Part shown: positions 16,999 through 25,590 of the stretch, piece after piece
Numbering within the stretch: position 1 is the stretch's first letter
How the letters are laid out: every line of letters begins with the position of its first letter
Assembly (NCBI GenBank): GCA_041488295.1
Contig: JBGPOZ010000018.1
Coordinates: 1 to 36,491 of the forward strand
DNA length: 36,491 nt
Reading direction: 5' to 3'
Source of the DNA: URHD0088 sp041488295
Lineage (GTDB): Bacteria; Pseudomonadota; Alphaproteobacteria; ATCC43930; CGMCC-115725
The notes under the pieces: generated by a model
Seen by the model: the letters and a program-made list of their open reading frames with translations, nothing else
Database searches by the model: none
What the model was told of the DNA's origin: nothing
Made by a program: the position numbers and the translations under genes

Positions 16999-18003
16999 CT
17001 AAATCGGCGGCGGCCTGCGGCGGAAACGCCGCGGGATCGCGCGGCGCAAGCGCTGACGAAGCTTCTTCGTCAAGCTGTCGCGGTAGAACGATTCCGGACG
17101 AAGGCGGAGCCTTGTCGCTGGCGCCGTCGCCGGACCCGCCGCAAGCTCCGAGGCCAGCGCGAAGAGATTGTACTTGTTCAAGACGAGATCGCGCGCCGTC
17201 ACCGCGTCGCCGCGCGTCGCCGCGAAGCGATCCTCGGCGATCGCCGCCTCGATCGTCGCGATCGCCGCCGCCGGGTCGTAGATGTTGATCGGCGTGAAGG
17301 ACGACGCCGGAAAATAGCGGTCGAGGTTGGGGCAGCCCCAATAGAAGGGGTGCGCGCCGCCGAGAAAGGCGTCGGCGAGCTTTTCGGTCCAATAGTCGGG
17401 AAACTGGCTATTCTCGAGCGCCACGTGATAGCGGTACGGCACGATTCCGTCCGCCTTGTCCGGCAAGTCTCGGATGCCGCGGCCGAAGATGTCGAGGCGA
17501 GCCCCGAAATGCTCGCGCAAGCGCGCGACGAACGCCCGCCGATAGGTGTGACCCGCGATCACCGCCTTGTCCGAGACGATGACCGAGATCAGCTTGGTCT
17601 TCTCCGGCAGATCGGAGCGGGCGAGATCCTCGAAAACCAGGGTTGCGGCGAGATGGGAGCCCGAGCGGCTGACGCCGATATGCCAGGGATAGCCCTGCTG
17701 GGTGAAGAGGCGGCGCGGATGCGGGGTGTCGCTATGGCAGGTGACGACCGCGGCGAATTGGGCGAGGAAAGCCGGATGGTAGAGCTTGATCGGCGGCGGC
17801 TCGCCGGCGATGAAGAAGGTGCTGTCCGGGGGACATTCGACCGAAGCCTCGTCGGACAGCCCGTCGAAGACGACGCAGCCATCGAACCGGCCATCCGCCG
17901 GGTTTATGGCGAATTCGGCATCGCCCCAACGCAAGGCACCGCCCGGCGTCTGGCGCGCCAGCGGCCATTCAGGAAACATGTTGAAGAGGGCAATGCGGCG
18001 CAT
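16999..18003 (-). CDS. GT10-family (alpha-1,3-fucosyltransferase-like) glycosyltransferase
   Basis: A 334-residue glycosyltransferase. The diagnostic GT10 C-terminal motif is clear around residues 190-235: HVALENSQFPDYWTEKLADA followed by GGAHPFYWG and then PASSFTPIN, which forms the GDP-sugar pocket in fucosyltransferases. The N-terminal half is divergent, as usual. The tail is very basic (RRAIPRRFRRRPPP), which could bind the membrane surface. The expected donor is GDP-L-fucose or a related GDP sugar; gmd, the first GDP-fucose enzyme, is at 29343-30401. It follows the GT8-like gene by 29 nt on the same strand. Confidence 0.85.
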   Translation of the reverse strand: MRRIALFNMFPEWPLARQTPGGALRWGDAEFAINPADGRFDGCVVFDGLSDEASVECPPDSTFFIAGEPPPIKLYHPAFLAQFAAVVTCHSDTPHPRRLFTQQGYPWHIGVSRSGSHLAATLVFEDLARSDLPEKTKLISVIVSDKAVIAGHTYRRAFVARLREHFGARLDIFGRGIRDLPDKADGIVPYRYHVALENSQFPDYWTEKLADAFLGGAHPFYWGCPNLDRYFPASSFTPINIYDPAAAIATIEAAIAEDRFAATRGDAVTARDLVLNKYNLFALASELAAGPATAPATRLRLRPESFYRDSLTKKLRQRLRRAIPRRFRRRPPPI

Positions 18004-18032
18004 CTGCGTCGGGATCCGCCGCGGCTCGGTCT

Positions 18033-18926
18033 TCAGCCGCGCGCCGACGCTGCGCCGGACAGCGCCGAATAGCGCAGCCGCGTCGCGATGGTACCGCCGT
18101 CGAGCGTCGCGATGATGAATTCCTTGGTCTTCTGCTCATCGCCGGCGAGATGGAGAATGCCCAGCGGCGCGTGCGGCGCGTTGGGCTCGACGAAGCGCTG
18201 CATCTTGGCATCCCACATCGGCGCCGCATCGCCGCACAACCAATTGCACGTCGCCGGAAGAAAGCTCGCGGCGATCGCGCCCGAGAAGACGGCATAGTTC
18301 AGCGCGATCTGCTCGACGAAGAAGAAGCTCGTGCGCTGCAGCGCGTCGTGCATCGCCGCGGACCACGCGGTCCAATGGGGCGAATCGCCGCGCAAGGCAA
18401 AGACGCCGCAATTCAGCATCGGATTGCGCCCCATCCGGTCGGCGATGCGCAGCCCATAGGCCTGGCGGTAGCAGCGCCATTGCAACGTCATCCCGAAAAG
18501 TTTCGGGCGCTTGTAGTGCCGCTTGTAGGAACGGTCGATCTCTGGACAGATCGCCAGCTTGCCGCCGGCGGCGGCGGCGAGCAGCATCTCGACGGCCGAC
18601 CATTCCTGCACCCAGGCGTCGGCGTCGATCCAGAGATAGCGCGCGTATCCCGGGAAGTGGCGCGGCAGGAAGGGGCGCGCGATCTGGGCCTTGCGGATCT
18701 CCGGCGTTCGGCCCCGCCCCGGAAAATCGAGGTCCCAACCCGGCTCCGCAATCCGCGCCCCGACACTGTCGAGCCAAGAGCGTTCGGCAGCGCCGAGGCC
18801 GAAATCGAGAACACCGATCGCCGCCTCCGCCCCCGCGGGATTGCGCCGGACCGACTGCAGAAGATCCCTAAGCAGCGGAAAATAGCGGGAGTCAGCGCCG
18901 CTGACGATGATGTAGGGCTCGCCCAT
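18033..18926 (-). CDS. Glycosyltransferase, GT8-like with DxD motif
   Basis: A 297-residue GT-A-fold glycosyltransferase. The DxD metal/nucleotide-sugar motif is Asp101-Ala-Asp103 in YLWIDADAWVQEW, the arrangement seen in GT8 and related families. Other fitting segments are NPMLNCGVFALRGDSPHW and FVEQIALNYAVF, resembling the acceptor region of such enzymes. The start ATG 18926 (MGEPYIIVSGADSRYF) lies one base after the FkbM stop (TGAgATG), so translation is probably coupled. Longer in-frame starts would overlap the FkbM gene and encode arginine-rich sequence. Donor and acceptor unknown; surface glycan is likely from the neighbours. Confidence 0.8.
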   Translation of the reverse strand: MGEPYIIVSGADSRYFPLLRDLLQSVRRNPAGAEAAIGVLDFGLGAAERSWLDSVGARIAEPGWDLDFPGRGRTPEIRKAQIARPFLPRHFPGYARYLWIDADAWVQEWSAVEMLLAAAAGGKLAICPEIDRSYKRHYKRPKLFGMTLQWRCYRQAYGLRIADRMGRNPMLNCGVFALRGDSPHWTAWSAAMHDALQRTSFFFVEQIALNYAVFSGAIAASFLPATCNWLCGDAAPMWDAKMQRFVEPNAPHAPLGILHLAGDEQKTKEFIIATLDGGTIATRLRYSALSGAASARG

Positions 18927-18927
18927 C

Positions 18928-19863
18928 TCAGCTGGCGGCACCGCTGACGTCCGGCGGAAGCAGCAGAAGATTGTGCGCCTGACCGGCGGCGAAGGGCGCG
19001 ACGCACGCGGCATAAGCGTCCCATTCCGCCGGCGCCAGCCCGTAATCCAGCAGAATCCCGGCGAGCTCATAGCCGACATCGCCGAGCTGCGCGGCGATGC
19101 CGGCGCGGTCCCCCGGCCCTTCGTGGCCCGTCTCGATGATAATGACCGGACGCAAGCGCCTGATCGTCGCAGCGGCGCCCTTGAGGACGGCACGTTCGTG
19201 ACCTTCGACGTCGATTTTGAGCAGATCGAGGCGTTGCAACCCTTCGGCGGCGCAAAATCCGTCCAGGGTCACCGCCGTAACCTCGACCGCCTCCTCGGTC
19301 GGATTCGCCGCGCCAAGGCGCGACCGCCCGCCGTCGACGGCGCTCGAGGTCACGATCGGGACCGCGAGCGATGCCCGTCCGTCGGCGTTGCTGACCGCGC
19401 ATTCGATGAGGCGGCCCTGCACAAGGTTGTTGAGGCCGAAGGAACGGCGAAGCGCGGCCGCCGCGCGCGGCCAGGGCTCGAAGGCGTAGAGGCGGCCGCT
19501 TCGGCCGACGGCGCGCGCCAGGGGCAAAGCCCACTCGCCGAGATTGGCGCCGACATCGATGGCGACGCTCCCCGTTTCCAGGAAGTGGAGCGCCAGCGGA
19601 TGCGCGTGCGGCGGGTTGAGAAGACAGGCTCGGCCGCGCGCATCGAGCGGATGCGGAACCCACACGGCATCGCCCGTTTCGTGCACCACCGCGCCGCCCG
19701 GCCATTCGCGATCGAGCCGCGACATCAATGCATTGCGGCGCGCGCGTGCGGCGAGGCGCCCGATCAGGTCGGCGCGTCCGCGCGCCGCCGCCCGGCAGCG
19801 CCACAACTCCTTGAGAAGGCGACGGAAGCCGTCGAGATCGCGGACCGCATGATTGTCGGACAT
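18928..19863 (-). CDS. FkbM-family methyltransferase
   Basis: SAM-dependent methyltransferase of 311 residues. SAM motif I is VAIDVGANLGEWALPLARAV, followed by LYAFEPWPRAAAALRRSF with the acidic residue after strand 2. The FkbM hallmark LDLLKIDVEGHERAVLKGA is present, then PVIIIETGHEG. FkbM enzymes O-methylate sugars or polyketides. ATG 19863 (MSDNHAVRDLDG) was chosen; an upstream extension to 20031 would cross the divergent control region and is not protein-like. It is the first gene of a minus-strand glycosyl cluster and diverges from marR. Confidence 0.88.
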   Translation of the reverse strand: MSDNHAVRDLDGFRRLLKELWRCRAAARGRADLIGRLAARARRNALMSRLDREWPGGAVVHETGDAVWVPHPLDARGRACLLNPPHAHPLALHFLETGSVAIDVGANLGEWALPLARAVGRSGRLYAFEPWPRAAAALRRSFGLNNLVQGRLIECAVSNADGRASLAVPIVTSSAVDGGRSRLGAANPTEEAVEVTAVTLDGFCAAEGLQRLDLLKIDVEGHERAVLKGAAATIRRLRPVIIIETGHEGPGDRAGIAAQLGDVGYELAGILLDYGLAPAEWDAYAACVAPFAAGQAHNLLLLPPDVSGAAS

Positions 19864-20035
19864 GCTTCTATCGTCCCGAACCTCTTTCCCAGGAGCTTGG
19901 GCTGATTTACGGCGGAAGCCGGGTATTAACTCTTCTCGGTGATGATGCCTAGCCCCATCTGCGTGCAGCAGCGTCGAGACCCGATCAATCCGGCCTCCCC
20001 GATTTACCCTGCTTACATGCCTGCAATGCACGCCC

Positions 20036-20065
20036 TTGCAAGCTTATCACAAGCTAGCTTATTAT
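20036..20065 (+). promoter_or_regulatory. marR promoter, -35/-10, probably producing a leaderless mRNA
   Basis: TTGCAA (20036-20041), an 18-nt spacer and TATTAT (20060-20065) form a strong-looking promoter. The expected transcription start is about 20072, only a few bases before the ATG at 20076, and no Shine-Dalgarno is visible there. The AT-rich sequence stands out against its surroundings. Confidence 0.6.
20051..20060. promoter_or_regulatory. Palindrome AAGCTAGCTT, candidate MarR operator
   Basis: A perfect 10-bp palindrome sits in the spacer between the -35 and -10 boxes of marR, with a further AAGCTT at 20040-20045. A MarR dimer bound here would block RNA polymerase, the usual autorepression scheme for marR-emrAB operons. 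Operator identity is an inference from position and symmetry. Confidence 0.5.
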
Positions 20066-20075
20066 ACGTCTTATC

Positions 20076-20555
20076 ATGACTCATCCGGAGCTCGATTTCA
20101 CCTTCGGCTTTCTGCTGCACGATATCGCCCGGCTGATGCGCAAGCGCTTCGACCAGCGGGCGCGCGGCCTCGGGTTGACGCGCGCCCAGTGGCAGGTGCT
20201 GGCTCACCTCGCCCGTCATGAGGGCATCAACCAGGTCGGGCTCGCCGAGATTCTCGAAGTCGAGCCGATCACCTTGGGCCGCCTCATCGACCGGATGGAA
20301 GAAGCCGGCTGGGTCGAGCGGCGGCCGCATCCGACCGACCGCCGCGCGCGCCTTCTCTACCTGACGGCCAATGCCAAGCCGGTCTTCGCGCGGATGCGCG
20401 CGCTCGGCGACGAGGTACGGGCCGAAGCGCTCGCCGGATTGTCCCAGGTCGATCACAACCGATTGATGGCATCTCTGATCGCCATTCGCGGCAATCTCTC
20501 GGACCGTAGCGCGGCGCCGGTCGAAGAGGCGACCGTCGAGGGAGCACGGCATTGA
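20076..20555 (+). CDS. MarR-family transcriptional regulator
   Basis: A 159-residue winged-helix repressor. The recognition region LTRAQWQVLAHLARHEGINQ and VGLAEILEVEPITLGRLIDR, followed by the wing ERRPHPTDRRARLLYLT, is typical MarR/SlyA. Such proteins sense phenolics or drugs and repress the efflux genes beside them. The gene overlaps emrA by four bases (TTGA) and so is translationally coupled. Start ATG 20076 lacks a ribosome site but lies just downstream of a good promoter, consistent with leaderless translation; the length is normal for the family. Confidence 0.94.
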   Translation: MTHPELDFTFGFLLHDIARLMRKRFDQRARGLGLTRAQWQVLAHLARHEGINQVGLAEILEVEPITLGRLIDRMEEAGWVERRPHPTDRRARLLYLTANAKPVFARMRALGDEVRAEALAGLSQVDHNRLMASLIAIRGNLSDRSAAPVEEATVEGARH

Positions 20556-21685
20556 GCGAGACCCTCCGCGCCGCCGAGCCGATGAGCGCGCGGATCGCCG
20601 CGGGCGTCGGCGTGCGCGTGCGGCACCAGCCGCGACGCTGGCTGCGCCCGCTCGCCCTGGTGGCAGGCCCGGCCCTTCTGCTCGCCCTTGGCGCCTATCT
20701 CTATCTCATCGGCGGACGCTATGTTTCGACCGATGATGCCTATGTGCGCGCCGGCATCACGCAAGTCAGCACCGACATCGCCGGACGCGTCATTGCGATC
20801 GAGGTCGGCGAGAACCAGCGCGTGAAGGCGGGCGATGTCCTCTTCCGGCTCGACGACAAGCCCTTTCAATACGCGCTCGAGCGCGCCAAGGCGGATCTCG
20901 CGAAGAGCCGTCTCGATGTCGAGGCGCTGCGGGCGACCTATGCGCAAAAACAGGCCGAGATCCGCTTCGCGCAAGAGAATGTCGACTTCTTGACCCGCAG
21001 CTTCGACCGCCAGAATCAGCTCCTCGCCAGCCATGTCGCCTCGCAGGCGCAATACGATCAGGCACGGCACAATCTCGACGCGGCGCGCCAAACCCTGCAA
21101 TCGACGCAGCAGGCGCTGGCCAATGTGCTGGCAAATCTTGGCGGCGATCCCAAGATCGAGACCGATCGCCACCCCGAGGTGCTCGCCGCCAAGGCGCAGC
21201 TCGACCAGGCGGCTCTCAATCTTTCGCACACCATCGTTCACGCCGCCGCCGACGGCATCGTGGCGCAGATCGACAAGCTGCAGAAGGGCGAGTACGTCTC
21301 CGCCGGGACGCCGCTCTTCGCGTTGATCGGTGCCGATGTCTGGGTCGAGGCGAACTTCAAGGAAACCGATCTCTCTCACATGAAGCCGGGACAGGCGGTG
21401 ACGATCGATATCGACACCTATCCCGGCCATGTCTTCAAGGGCACGGTCGCGGGGATCAGCCCCGGCACCGGCTCGGAGTTCTCGGTGCTGCCGCCGCAGA
21501 ATGCGAGCGGCAATTGGGTCAAGGTCGTCCAGCGCCTTCCAGTGCGGATCCTGCTCGCCGACCAGGACGAGAACATGCCGTTGCGCGCCGGGATGAGCGC
21601 TACCGTCGAGGTCGACACCGAGATCCAACGGACGATTGCGGCGCTGATCGAATCGGCCTTTGCCGGGACGCGGGACCATAAATGA
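20552..21685 (+). CDS. emrA: HlyD/EmrA-family membrane fusion protein of a drug efflux pump
   Basis: Periplasmic adaptor of 377 residues linking an inner-membrane MFS pump to an outer-membrane channel. One N-terminal transmembrane helix (about 32-52, LALVAGPALLLALGAYLYLI) is followed by YVSTDDAYVRAG, the EmrA signature. Then come the lipoyl half-motifs, a long coiled-coil hairpin (about 110-210, rich in Ala/Gln/Leu) and the beta-barrel GADVWVEANFKETDLSHMKPG. The start is a TTG overlapping the marR stop (TTGA) with GGAG eight bases upstream; ATG 20582 is the alternative. It overlaps emrB by ATGA. Confidence 0.93.
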   Translation: MSETLRAAEPMSARIAAGVGVRVRHQPRRWLRPLALVAGPALLLALGAYLYLIGGRYVSTDDAYVRAGITQVSTDIAGRVIAIEVGENQRVKAGDVLFRLDDKPFQYALERAKADLAKSRLDVEALRATYAQKQAEIRFAQENVDFLTRSFDRQNQLLASHVASQAQYDQARHNLDAARQTLQSTQQALANVLANLGGDPKIETDRHPEVLAAKAQLDQAALNLSHTIVHAAADGIVAQIDKLQKGEYVSAGTPLFALIGADVWVEANFKETDLSHMKPGQAVTIDIDTYPGHVFKGTVAGISPGTGSEFSVLPPQNASGNWVKVVQRLPVRILLADQDENMPLRAGMSATVEVDTEIQRTIAALIESAFAGTRDHK

Positions 21686-23292
21686 GCAGGCGGCCGCCGG
21701 ACCATGCGGAGGAAGCATCGCATGCAATCCAGGAGCCGCGGCGGCCGCGGACGACCAGCGCTCCGGCGCATTTCATGCCGTCACCCGCCCATCGCCGCCT
21801 CATCACCGCCTCGATCATGCTGGCGACGATCATGCAGGCGCTGGACTCGACGATCGCCAATGTCGCTCTGCCGCATATGCAAGGGAGCCTTTCGGCGGCA
21901 AGCGACACGATCACCTGGGTTCTGACCTCCTACATCATCGCGGCGGCGATCATGACGCCGCTCGCCGGCTGGCTCGCCGGCCGCTACGGCCGCAAACGCC
22001 TCTTCCTCGTGTCGGTCGCCGGCTTCACCGTCGCCTCGATGCTGTGCGGCATCGCCGGCAGCCTCGCGCAGATGGTGGTCTATCGCCTGCTGCAAGGCGT
22101 CTTCGGCGCCGCCCTCGTGCCGCTCTCGCAATCGGTGCTGCTCGACATCAATCCGCGCGAGAAGCACGGCTCGGCCATGGCGATCTGGGGCGCCGGCATC
22201 ATGGTCGGCCCGATCCTCGGGCCGATGCTCGGCGGCTGGCTCACCGACAGCTACAATTGGCGCTGGGTCTTCTACATCAACCTCCCGGTCGGCATCGTCG
22301 CCTTTGCCGGCATCATGGTCTTTGTGCGCGAGACGGCGCGCGACTACGAGCGTCCCTTCGACTTCTTCGGCTTCGCCATGCTCGGTCTCGGCGTCGGCGC
22401 GCTGCAGATGATGCTCGATCGCGGCCAGCAGCAGGATTGGTTCGGCTCAACGGAGATCGTCATCGAGTGCGGCCTTGCGATCGCCGGCCTTTACGTGTTC
22501 CTCGCCCATTCGCTGACCGCCGAGCGGCCGTTTCTTCAACCGGCGCTCTTCAAGGACCGCAATTTCATCTCGGGCCTCGTGCTCATCTTCATCGTCGGCA
22601 TCATCCTGCTGGCGACGGTCGCGCTGCTGCCGCCGATGTTACAGGATCTGATGGGGTATCCGGTGGTGGCGACCGGACTCGTCCTGGCGCCGCGCGGATT
22701 AGGGACGATGATCTCTATGATGGTCGTCGGCCGGCTCGTCAACCGGATCGATGGGCGCCTTCTCATGCTGTGCGGTCTCCTCTTGACCGCGTATTCGCTC
22801 CTGCAGATGACCGGATACTCGCTCGAGATGGATCAGCAGCCGATCATCATTTCCGGCGTCGTTCAGGGTCTAGGGCTCGGCTGCATCTTCGTGCCGCTGA
22901 GCGCTCTCACTTTTGCGACACTCGCGCCGAGATTCCGGACCGAGGCCGCCGGCGTCTACAGTCTCGTGCGCAATCTTGGCAGCAGCGTCGGCATCTCGAT
23001 CGTCGAGAGTTTCCTGGCACGAAACATCCAGATCAATCACGCTTCTCTCGCCGCTCAAGTGACCCCATACAACCGTGCGATGCACATGCCGCAAATCGCG
23101 CGAACGTGGGGCATGCACACGACGACTGGCTTGATGACGCTCAACGAGGAGGTGACGCGCCAGGCGTCGATGATCGCCTATCTCGACGATTTCAAACTCA
23201 TGATGATCGTGACCTTGGCGGCGATTCCTCTGCTTCTCATGGTGCGCAAGCCCGGGCCGCACAAGGCAAGCGCCGCCGCGGCACTCGATTGA
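21682..23292 (+). CDS. emrB: DHA2-family MFS multidrug efflux transporter (EmrB-like)
   Basis: A 536-residue, 14-helix proton-driven exporter of the EmrB/QacA branch. Helix 1 carries ASIMLATIMQALDSTIANVA, with the conserved Asp. Motif A is GWLAGRYGRKRLFL, and the antiporter motif C is GPILGPMLGGWLTDSYNWRW. NWRWVFYINLPVG is a DHA2 hallmark. The start ATG 21682 overlaps the emrA stop (ATGA), so the three genes marR-emrA-emrB form a coupled operon. Substrates are probably hydrophobic drugs, phenolics or similar inhibitors. Confidence 0.95.
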   Translation: MSRRPPDHAEEASHAIQEPRRPRTTSAPAHFMPSPAHRRLITASIMLATIMQALDSTIANVALPHMQGSLSAASDTITWVLTSYIIAAAIMTPLAGWLAGRYGRKRLFLVSVAGFTVASMLCGIAGSLAQMVVYRLLQGVFGAALVPLSQSVLLDINPREKHGSAMAIWGAGIMVGPILGPMLGGWLTDSYNWRWVFYINLPVGIVAFAGIMVFVRETARDYERPFDFFGFAMLGLGVGALQMMLDRGQQQDWFGSTEIVIECGLAIAGLYVFLAHSLTAERPFLQPALFKDRNFISGLVLIFIVGIILLATVALLPPMLQDLMGYPVVATGLVLAPRGLGTMISMMVVGRLVNRIDGRLLMLCGLLLTAYSLLQMTGYSLEMDQQPIIISGVVQGLGLGCIFVPLSALTFATLAPRFRTEAAGVYSLVRNLGSSVGISIVESFLARNIQINHASLAAQVTPYNRAMHMPQIARTWGMHTTTGLMTLNEEVTRQASMIAYLDDFKLMMIVTLAAIPLLLMVRKPGPHKASAAAALD

Positions 23293-23322
23293 CCGCGTCG
23301 CCCACCCCGAACGACAGCACCG

Positions 23323-24357
23323 ATGGCCGAGATCGTCTTTGCCGATGACGGCATCGCCTTCGATGGCCGGCAAGCGGAACTGGCGCCCATCGGCGGCGCC
23401 GAATCGGCCTTGGTCGGGCTAGCCGAAGCGCTGGCACAGCGCGGGCACGCAGTGACCGTATTCAACAATTGCGCGGCGCCGCTCGATCACAAGGGCGTCC
23501 GATGGCGGCCGATCGGCGGCGGCACGCCCGAAGCGGCCGATCTCTACATCGCCAATCGCGGCGACAAGCTTCTGCGCCTCGTGCCGGCGGCGCGGCGGAC
23601 CGTGTTCTGGATTCACAATCCGGCGGGGTATCTCCTGAAGTGGCGATATCTCGCAAGACTGGCTTGGCGGCGGCCGATCATCATCTTTTCAGGCAAAACA
23701 CACGCCGCGACATATCCGCGTTGGGCGCCGGCCGGCGCCCGTCGCGTCATTCCCTACGGTGTTGCCGAGATCTTCCGCAGCGCGACGCCGGCCACGGCCC
23801 CGCCGCCGCCGCGCGCCGTCTTCACCTCGAACCCGCTGCGCAGCCTCGATTGGCTCCTGGATCGGTGGGAGGGCATGATCCGCCCCGCCGTGCCGACGGC
23901 GGAGCTCCACGTCTTCTCCGGTCCCCGCACTTACGGCAGCGTCGGCGCACGAAAGGCCGCGGCAATGCGGCCGATCCTCGACCGCGCGCGCAGCCTCGCC
24001 GCAGCCGGAATCGTTCTACGCGAGCCGATCCCGCGGGCCCAGCTCGCGGTCGAGCTGCGCCGCATGCGGGTTTATCTCTATCGCGGCGATCCCGGCGAAA
24101 CCTTCTGCGCTTCGGCCGCCGAGGCGCAGGCCATGGGGCTCCCCGGCGTCGTGCAGGACATCGGCAGCCTCCGCGAGCGGATCGATGACGGCGTCACCGG
24201 AACCATCGCGCATGATGAGGCGGCGTTCGCCGCGGCCGCAATCCGGCTGCTGACCGATGATGTGCTCTGGCGTGCCCAGCACGAGGCTGCGCTCGCGCAA
24301 AAGCGCTCCTTCGGCTGGCCCGAGGCAGCGGCGGAATTCGAGAGGCTGCTGGAATGA
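23323..24357 (+). CDS. Glycosyltransferase, GT4-like
   Basis: A 344-residue GT-B-fold glycosyltransferase. The N-terminal acceptor domain contains the glycine-rich loop APIGGAESALVGLAEALAQRGHAV. The C-terminal domain has the E-x7-E signature GETFCASAAEAQAMGLPGVV, which contacts the nucleotide-sugar donor. YGVAEIFRS and FTSNPLRSLDWLLDRW fit the domain linker. It starts 30 nt after emrB on the same strand and could be read through from that operon, although the functions are unrelated. Donor and acceptor cannot be read. Confidence 0.85.
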   Translation: MAEIVFADDGIAFDGRQAELAPIGGAESALVGLAEALAQRGHAVTVFNNCAAPLDHKGVRWRPIGGGTPEAADLYIANRGDKLLRLVPAARRTVFWIHNPAGYLLKWRYLARLAWRRPIIIFSGKTHAATYPRWAPAGARRVIPYGVAEIFRSATPATAPPPPRAVFTSNPLRSLDWLLDRWEGMIRPAVPTAELHVFSGPRTYGSVGARKAAAMRPILDRARSLAAAGIVLREPIPRAQLAVELRRMRVYLYRGDPGETFCASAAEAQAMGLPGVVQDIGSLRERIDDGVTGTIAHDEAAFAAAAIRLLTDDVLWRAQHEAALAQKRSFGWPEAAAEFERLLE

Positions 24358-24489
24358 GGTGCCGATCGTCATCTTTTCTTTACCCTATGTTCAGCCGATG
24401 CGGATATTCTCTGTCCTCGCCGTCAGGCTCGCGTGTTCCGAGTGGTGCGACGGCGATACGCGATGTCTTGCTGGAGGGCATTCATCTCG

Positions 24490-24774
24490 ATGACCCAGCT
24501 CTTGCTTCGTCCTTGTCTCTGCCTCCTCTTGCTCGGCGGCATGGCGGCCTGCGCCAACGTCGGAGCGCCGCGAGATGATGCCTTCACGGCGGCGATTTCC
24601 AGTCTGCCGCGCTTTCCCGCCTGCGACGCCGAGATCGGCGCGCTCGTGTCGCTGGTCCGCCTGGCGCGTCAGCTCGGGAGCAATTGGCAGGTCTACGAGC
24701 CGGCGCTGCAGGCATTGCAGGACCAGGTGGTCGACTGCGTCGAGGACAGCTACCCCAACCCGCTCGGCATCTGA
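24490..24774 (+). CDS. Small predicted lipoprotein, unknown function
   Basis: A 94-residue protein with a lipoprotein signal peptide: MTQLLLRPCLCLLLLGGMAAC, lipobox M-A-A-C with the modified Cys21. The mature part contains two more cysteines (FPACDAEIGALV and QVVDCVEDSYP) that could pair. I do not recognise a domain. ATG 24490 is preferred because it gives an optimal signal peptide and lies 11 bases after GGAGGG; an earlier in-frame ATG (24463) is possible. It is convergent with the ElyC-like gene, with a small hairpin between them. The 132 nt before it hold nothing recognisable. Confidence 0.65.
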   Translation: MTQLLLRPCLCLLLLGGMAACANVGAPRDDAFTAAISSLPRFPACDAEIGALVSLVRLARQLGSNWQVYEPALQALQDQVVDCVEDSYPNPLGI

Positions 24775-24776
24775 CG

Positions 24777-24792
24777 GCGAGCGCTTGCTCGC
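24777..24792. terminator. Short hairpin between convergent genes
   Basis: GCGAGC (24777-24782), a GCTT loop and GCTCGC (24787-24792) form a perfect 6-bp stem just after the lipoprotein stop and before the convergent ElyC-like stop at 24799. There is no T-run, so it is a weak bidirectional terminator candidate. Confidence 0.35.
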
Positions 24793-24798
24793 TCCGCC

Positions 24799-25590
24799 TC
24801 ACGGCGCCGGAAAAAGCGCGTCCGTGCGGCCAAGCAGCCGATAGGCCGCGAGGCCCAGCCACTCCCTCACGACCAGGTTGACGATCTCGATCCCAGCCGG
24901 AAACCCGACGCCGACTCGAAACGGAACGACGGGTGGCGTGCGGTAATCCACCGGATAAGGTTGGACCGACCAACCGGCGTGGCGAAAGCATCCGACGGCG
25001 CGCGGCATATGCATCGCCGATGTGACGAGGAGCCAAGTCTCGCCGAGCCCCGGCCGAGCGGCGGCGTAGGAGAAGGCGGCATTCTCCCAGGTATTGCGCG
25101 ATGCGTCCTCGATGACGAGTCGCTCCCCCGAGACGCCGAGGGCAAGGAGGAGATCGCGCGTCGCCGATGCTTCCGTGACGCCACTCGGGAGGAGAAGAGC
25201 ATCGCCGCCGCTGATGACGATTTTGGCGCCGGGATAGCGCCGCGCCAAGACCACAGTTTCGGTCACCCGCTCGGCAGCCTCGTTGAGCGCGACTTGACCG
25301 CGCTCGACGCTGAGGACGGCGTCGACCGCGCCGCCAAGGAGGAGGACGCCGTCGACCCGCTCCGGCATCTCGCGGGGCAGCGGAAAGCGGTTCTCGAGCG
25401 GCGCTGCGAGCCAATCGCCCAGCGGCAGGACCGCGCAGAAGATGAGCGCCATCGTTGCGAGCGCGACCATCCCAAGGCCGCGCCGGCCCTTGCTGAAGGA
25501 AAGCCGCAACGTCCCGAGCACGAGGGCAAAGAGGATGAGGTTGCCCGGTGCGACCAGCATCCACAGCAACTTGCTTGCGATGAACGTCAT
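24799..25590 (-). CDS. YdcF/ElyC (DUF218) family membrane protein
   Basis: A 263-residue envelope protein. Two N-terminal transmembrane segments (about 8-25 and 35-58) precede the DUF218 domain. Family motifs are VDGVLLLGGAVD, AKIVISGGDAL, LVIEDASRNTWENAAFS and WLLVTSAMHMPRAVGCFRHA. In Escherichia coli ElyC takes part in envelope biogenesis and lipid-carrier recycling; SanA/YdcF relatives are less defined. ATG 25590 (MTFIASKLLWML) has GGGGAG four bases upstream. It is transcribed away from the SDR gene at 25722. Confidence 0.87.
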   Translation of the reverse strand: MTFIASKLLWMLVAPGNLILFALVLGTLRLSFSKGRRGLGMVALATMALIFCAVLPLGDWLAAPLENRFPLPREMPERVDGVLLLGGAVDAVLSVERGQVALNEAAERVTETVVLARRYPGAKIVISGGDALLLPSGVTEASATRDLLLALGVSGERLVIEDASRNTWENAAFSYAAARPGLGETWLLVTSAMHMPRAVGCFRHAGWSVQPYPVDYRTPPVVPFRVGVGFPAGIEIVNLVVREWLGLAAYRLLGRTDALFPAP

